A DNA stretch of 64,000 bases from Heterocephalus glaber. Lineage: Eukaryota; Chordata; Mammalia; Rodentia; Bathyergidae. Both the position numbers and the translations under genes were made by a program. Where the stretch lies: NCBI RefSeq assembly GCF_000247695.1, contig NW_004624795.1:11420787-11484786 (forward strand). The letters are read 5' to 3'. The notes beneath the pieces were generated by a model, which saw only the letters and a list, made by a program, of their open reading frames with translations, was not told the DNA's origin and did not search any database. Shown here one piece after another: positions 60,641-64,000 of this stretch (positions within the stretch are counted from its first letter, which is position 1; the number at the start of each line of letters is the position of its first letter).

Positions 60641-61579
60641 CCAGAGAGGAGAATATGGGCACATGGAGAGAGTATGGGTATGTAACCATTTGGCTTCCCT
60701 GGGATGCACTGGGAGAAGAGGGATTGTCTTGGGCCACATATAAAATACATAATATAGTTGATGTATATAAAAAAACAAAGCTTCCTTTTTCATATTTTTA
60801 TTATAATGTTAAAAAGAAATAACACAAGCCCAAGTTTAATAATTAAAAGAGAAAACTTACAAGTCTGCTTAATAACAATAAACAGCTGTCTTCACAGGTA
60901 CGCAGACCTATGTAGGTAGGTTAAAATAACCATCATCAATAATCACTGCTCTTTAATCACCACATCGCACAAGTGCATGCAACATCTGATACATGTGGGT
61001 TTCCATTCTTCTGTGTGTGGTTGGCTATGAGCTAGAGTTAGGATTAGACCTTGCCCTCCCCTTTACAGCTTCCATTAGCTCATACACAGTCCGCCTTCCA
61101 GCACCACACAATCAAATGATGAAAAATATCACTGAAAATCATATAGCAATGTGAAAACTTTATGATCCTGTGGGCCTGTGCTGTTCACTGTCCAGGGCTG
61201 TGTGTCAGACACATCTGATGTAAAAGGAATTGAAACTATCATGGTTCCAGAGAAGCACAGGTTCAGAAGGTTCAGTGAAAGGTACAGTCTGAGAGTAAAA
61301 CCTCAGATCTGTGGGTGGGCTACAGTGGAGCTGGCAATCAAGGTCTTTAGACATTATGTAATGAGTTCTGGAGAGCCACTGAATAAGACAGGTAGAAGAT
61401 GGCAGGTGGACTTCTGAAAGTTGGAAGTGTTGATACTGTATATGATGTATTGGGAAAGATATGGATTTAGAATAAAGAAAAGCTGTTCAGGAGAGAGATT
61501 GTGACAGCCTGAGCTGGCTACACTGGCAACACTGGGAAAGGATGGGAAAAGCCCAGAGAGAGAGATCTATAACCAATGC
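60641..61579. other. Unannotated stretch
   Basis: Nothing recognised; possible L2 trace around 61360-61430. Confidence 0.4.
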
Positions 61580-61785
61580 TTACATGGCAACTACTATATA
61601 CCAGGCAATGCTTAAGCCTACATGCATGAACTCTAGTCAATCTTCACAGCTACTTTATGAATCGGGACGGTTGATTCCCACTTTACAGGGGAAAAACCTG
61701 AGGGAATGAAAGACTAAATGATTTGCCTGTCAGCTCATGAAAGAGCCAGAGCCATCCCATTCTGTTGACTCTCGATTGTGGAGGA
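61580..61785 (-). mobile_element. MIR SINE
   Basis: ACTACTATATACCAGGCAAT, CCCACTTTACAGGGGAAAAA, CAGAGCCATCCC: antisense MIR. Confidence 0.82.
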
Positions 61786-62394
61786 CAAAAAGGAACAAGA
61801 TCTAGTTTTGTGATTTACAAGGACATGTAGATATACACTGAACAGCCCTGAAGCCTGATGGTTTTCCATGCATAGTCCAAGGTGGCAGGCCATAGGTAGA
61901 CTTAACAAATTCCAGTCATTACTGCTCCCTCTGCCTGCAATAATGCTCACACAGGTCATATGTCTTCCTTTCTCTTCCCAGGACAGCCTTGTACGTGTGT
62001 GCAGACACTCCTCTATCCATACTCAATAGCTTGCTGGGTATGGAATTTTCGAGCTAATACCACTCTGTAATATTTTAGATAACATAGGACTGGACTGCTT
62101 GTCACTAGGTCTTCTGTGTCAGTCTAAGAGAAGGCAGCCCTCAGATACTAACAACAGCACAGTAATGAAGCCAGCCAGGTGGCCTCCCACAGCAATCCTT
62201 TACAACAATTCTAATGCTTTCTCTTGGTTGTCTCATCTGCCAAGACTGACATTCAGAGCAACTGTTGCAAGCAGTGGTAGACATGGTCATTTTCCTTTTT
62301 TCTACCTCTTCGTAGATTTGGATTATGATGAAGGGTTTCATCAGTGCTTCCCAACTTGACATTTCCTTCTTATATTTGATTAGTGAGCTATCAG
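61786..62394. other. Unannotated stretch before the L1
   Basis: Nothing recognised. Confidence 0.5.
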
Positions 62395-62533
62395 AAGCTA
62401 ATTTATCCAGATCCATAAGTGCACACAGATCCCAGGGAGCAGCTGTGAGGCACAGACTGGTGCAGCTGCAGGTAGATCCCAGCCAGGGCTCCGACCTGAC
62501 CCCAGAGGCTCCTGTACACCTACCCAAGCCAAA

Positions 62534-62683
62534 GACCTGCCCAGAAAAGAACTGCACAGGCACATGAGCTTCAGCCAGAGGCCCACCATACCATTGGCTA
62601 CAGCAAAGGACCTGCCTGGAAAAGAGCTACACAAGCACACAAGCGAGATCCAGAGACTCGCCCCAATACCATTGGTAAGTGTG
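62534..62683 (+). repeat. Two 75-bp monomer-like tandem units in the L1 5' region
   Basis: The unit beginning GACCTGCCCAGAAAAG at 62534 recurs, diverged, as GACCTGCCTGGAAAAG at 62609. Both contain a C-A-rich centre and CCATACCATTGG or CAATACCATTGG near their ends. Tandem promoter monomers are known for several rodent L1 lineages. Confidence 0.55.
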
Positions 62684-63007
62684 TGGAGACCCTAGCGAAG
62701 GCCTGTACAGAAAACAGGAACCGGGGTGCACAGCCCCCAGCCACAGGCCCTCCCAGACAACAGCTACATAGGGGTCCCAGGGAGAGGCACACCTAGATAC
62801 AATCCCAAGTGTGCACAGGCCCCAGCCAGAAGCCCTCCAAGAAAACAGGTCTGCTCAGGAATCCAGAAGGACACAACTCTGAACCCAGGAATTGGTGTAC
62901 TGGTGAGCAGCAGAATAAAGGCTGATTGGTGGCTTGCTGAGAATTCAAGACCATTGGGTGACCAAAAAGTCACCTCAAAAAAGGCACAGCAGACTCCATC
63001 TGTTGAA

Positions 63008-63750
63008 ATGAGAAGACAAGTGAATAAATCTCAAAACCAGACTTCCAAATCACCTAAGGCAACCCCAAAGGGAAGTGAGATGGAACAATCTGATACTCAA
63101 CCACCTGGGCTCGCTGAACTGTCAACAAAAGAGGACCTGGAAAAAATGAAATCAGAAATAATTTCTCAGATAACATCAGAGACTGTGCCCATAGTACAAG
63201 ACATGATTAATGAATCTAGAGTGTACACAGATTTGAAAATAGAGGAGCTGAAGAACATGATGGAATCACAACATAGGAAACCAATGGAATCCATAAAACA
63301 GTTGCAAACAGATTTCCAGGAGATTAAAAACTCCATTGAAAGTTTCTGCAGCAGAATAAGCCAATGCAAGGATAGAATTTCAGAGGTAGAAGACAGGATT
63401 GTAATTAGTGACCAGGAAAAGAAGAATTTCTTTAAAATAGTAAGGGACCACGAGAAATAAATCCAGCAGCTGCTAGACAATGCAAAGAAAAATAACATAA
63501 GACTCATGAGAGTCAACAAAGAAACAGGAGAGAGTGCAAACAACATAATAAAACTGTTCACAGAAGTAATGGCAGCAAACTTCCCAAGCAGGGGAAAAGA
63601 ACTTGACATACAGACAAGTGAGGCACATAGGACTCCAACTAGCCTTGATCAAAAAAAAAATCTACACATAGGCATATAATAGTTCAGATTCCAGAAACCC
63701 AACAGAAGAACAAAATTCTACAAGCAGTTAAGAGAAAAGAAACAGCATGA
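63008..63750 (+). pseudogene. L1 ORF1 remnant (RNA-binding ORF1p), inactivated and truncated
   Basis: The likely start Met is at 63008 (MRRQVNKSQNQTSKSP). A Lys/Glu-rich region follows (LSTKEDLEKMK, then EELKNMMESQHRK, QLQTDFQEIKNSIE, RISEVEDRI), which is the ORF1p coiled coil. The frame is broken by TAA at 63458. Beyond it, the RNA-recognition part is still readable in the same frame (NNIRLMRVNKETGES, then AANFPS and EAHRTP). A frame change occurs at or near the A-run of 63652-63660, after which IIVQIPETQQKNKILQAVK is readable to TGA at 63748. ORF1p normally continues well beyond this through its C-terminal domain, which is missing. ORF1p coats L1 RNA in the cytoplasm; this copy cannot make it. 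The frame is also open upstream of 63008 to 62726, but that part looks like 5' UTR. Confidence 0.85.
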
Positions 63751-64000
63751 GAAACTGAGAATGTAAATAAGGATTAAAAGGATTAATAACTAATAATTAA
63801 TACTTTGAAATAGGAAAAGGTCCAAAAGGGTAGGGGTGGTGGGAGGAGATGGTGAAAGAAAAGAATGGAAAGGAAAAATTATGAGAAAAGAAAAAAAAGG
63901 AAATGAAGTCTATGTAAATAGAGAAGGGTGGAGGGAGTGAAGTGCCCACAGGTAATGGGGAAAACATAAGAACCAAGATACATCATGTACAGGTACAAGC

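Larger units (their letters stand above)
60049..64000 (+). other. ANKFN1 intron, 5' part (runs out of the window)
   Basis: Begins at the GTACTG donor. It holds an L2, a MIR and a sense-strand L1 from about 62395. No downstream FN3 exon (Val-Glu-Trp start expected) was found before the window ends. Confidence 0.8.
62395..64000 (+). mobile_element. L1 element with 5' region, broken ORF1 and 3'-UTR-like end, no ORF2
   Basis: From about 62395 to 63007 the sequence is GC-richer than its surroundings and rich in CAGCC/AGGCCC words, as in L1 5' promoter regions, with two 75-bp monomer-like units. A decayed ORF1 follows at 63008-63750. From about 63770 the DNA is purine-rich (GGTGGGAGGAGATGG, GGGTGGAGGGAGTGAAG), resembling the 3' UTR of the L1 end at 59.6 kb in this window. 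No reverse transcriptase or endonuclease coding is present between them. The start is estimated; the right end lies outside the window. Confidence 0.75.

Noticed and set aside
62141..62563. 140-aa minus-strand frame, and nearby 80-aa and 64-aa frames
   Set aside because: They run antisense to and just upstream of the L1 5' region, with repeated CLCSSF-type words from its tandem units; not a gene.
63166..63609. 147-aa hydrophobic minus-strand frame
   Set aside because: It is the reverse complement of the A-rich L1 ORF1 remnant; antisense shadow.
1..64000. CRISPR arrays, bacterial operons, prophage or other microbial systems
   Set aside because: Spliced exons, LINE/SINE content and microsatellites show this is mammalian nuclear DNA; no spaced direct repeats of CRISPR type.

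Overview
This is mammalian nuclear DNA: about 38-40% GC by eye, almost entirely non-coding, and full of ancient mammalian repeats (MIR, L2, old L1M, MaLR LTRs, Tigger and hAT/Charlie fossils). It also carries rodent-type SINEs: 7SL-derived B1 elements (two with the 29-bp internal tandem duplication), B1-ID dimers, and many copies of a tRNA-derived ID-like SINE. B1 plus B1-ID plus this ID-like SINE ending in GGTACC and poly(A) points to a non-murid rodent. A castorimorph such as a beaver is my best guess, made from memory of SINE families and not verified.

The only protein-coding gene I can support is ANKFN1 (ankyrin repeat and fibronectin type III domain containing 1; mouse nmf9/mWake, orthologue of Drosophila wide awake). 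It lies on the + strand. Four internal exons are visible with consensus AG/GT borders and compatible phases: 41461-41662 (N-terminus, with the usual annotated start Met at 41477), 44158-44368 (ankyrin repeats), 57735-57923 (helical linker) and 59935-60048 (start of the FN3 domain). Together they encode about 233 residues of a protein of roughly 760 or more. The reading frame stays open upstream of Met 41477 to the acceptor and enters in the middle of a codon, which fits longer isoforms with an N-terminal extension. Exons before 41461 and after 60048 were not found.

Layout: 1-41460 is intronic or upstream sequence with repeats only. It includes a 2-kb antisense L1M (13.65-15.6 kb) carrying a nested SINE, a solo MaLR LTR (30.96-31.31 kb) and a second antisense L1M (35.1-36.8 kb). 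41.46-44.37 kb holds the first two exons. 44.37-57.73 kb is a 13.4-kb intron with L2, MIR, L1, Tigger and an antisense MaLR LTR. 57.73-60.05 kb holds the next two exons. 60.05-64 kb is the next intron; it ends in a sense-oriented L1 that has a 5' region, a broken ORF1 and then 3'-UTR-like sequence with no ORF2.

I found no undescribed biological system. The observations most worth a second look are the ORF2-less L1 near the right end, two competing 5' splice sites on the FN3 exon, a small hAT element with intact terminal inverted repeats, a poly(A)-only insertion between direct repeats, and the recent ID-like SINE family with clean target-site duplications. Repeat family names are from memory of consensus sequences and their ends are approximate unless target duplications are given.
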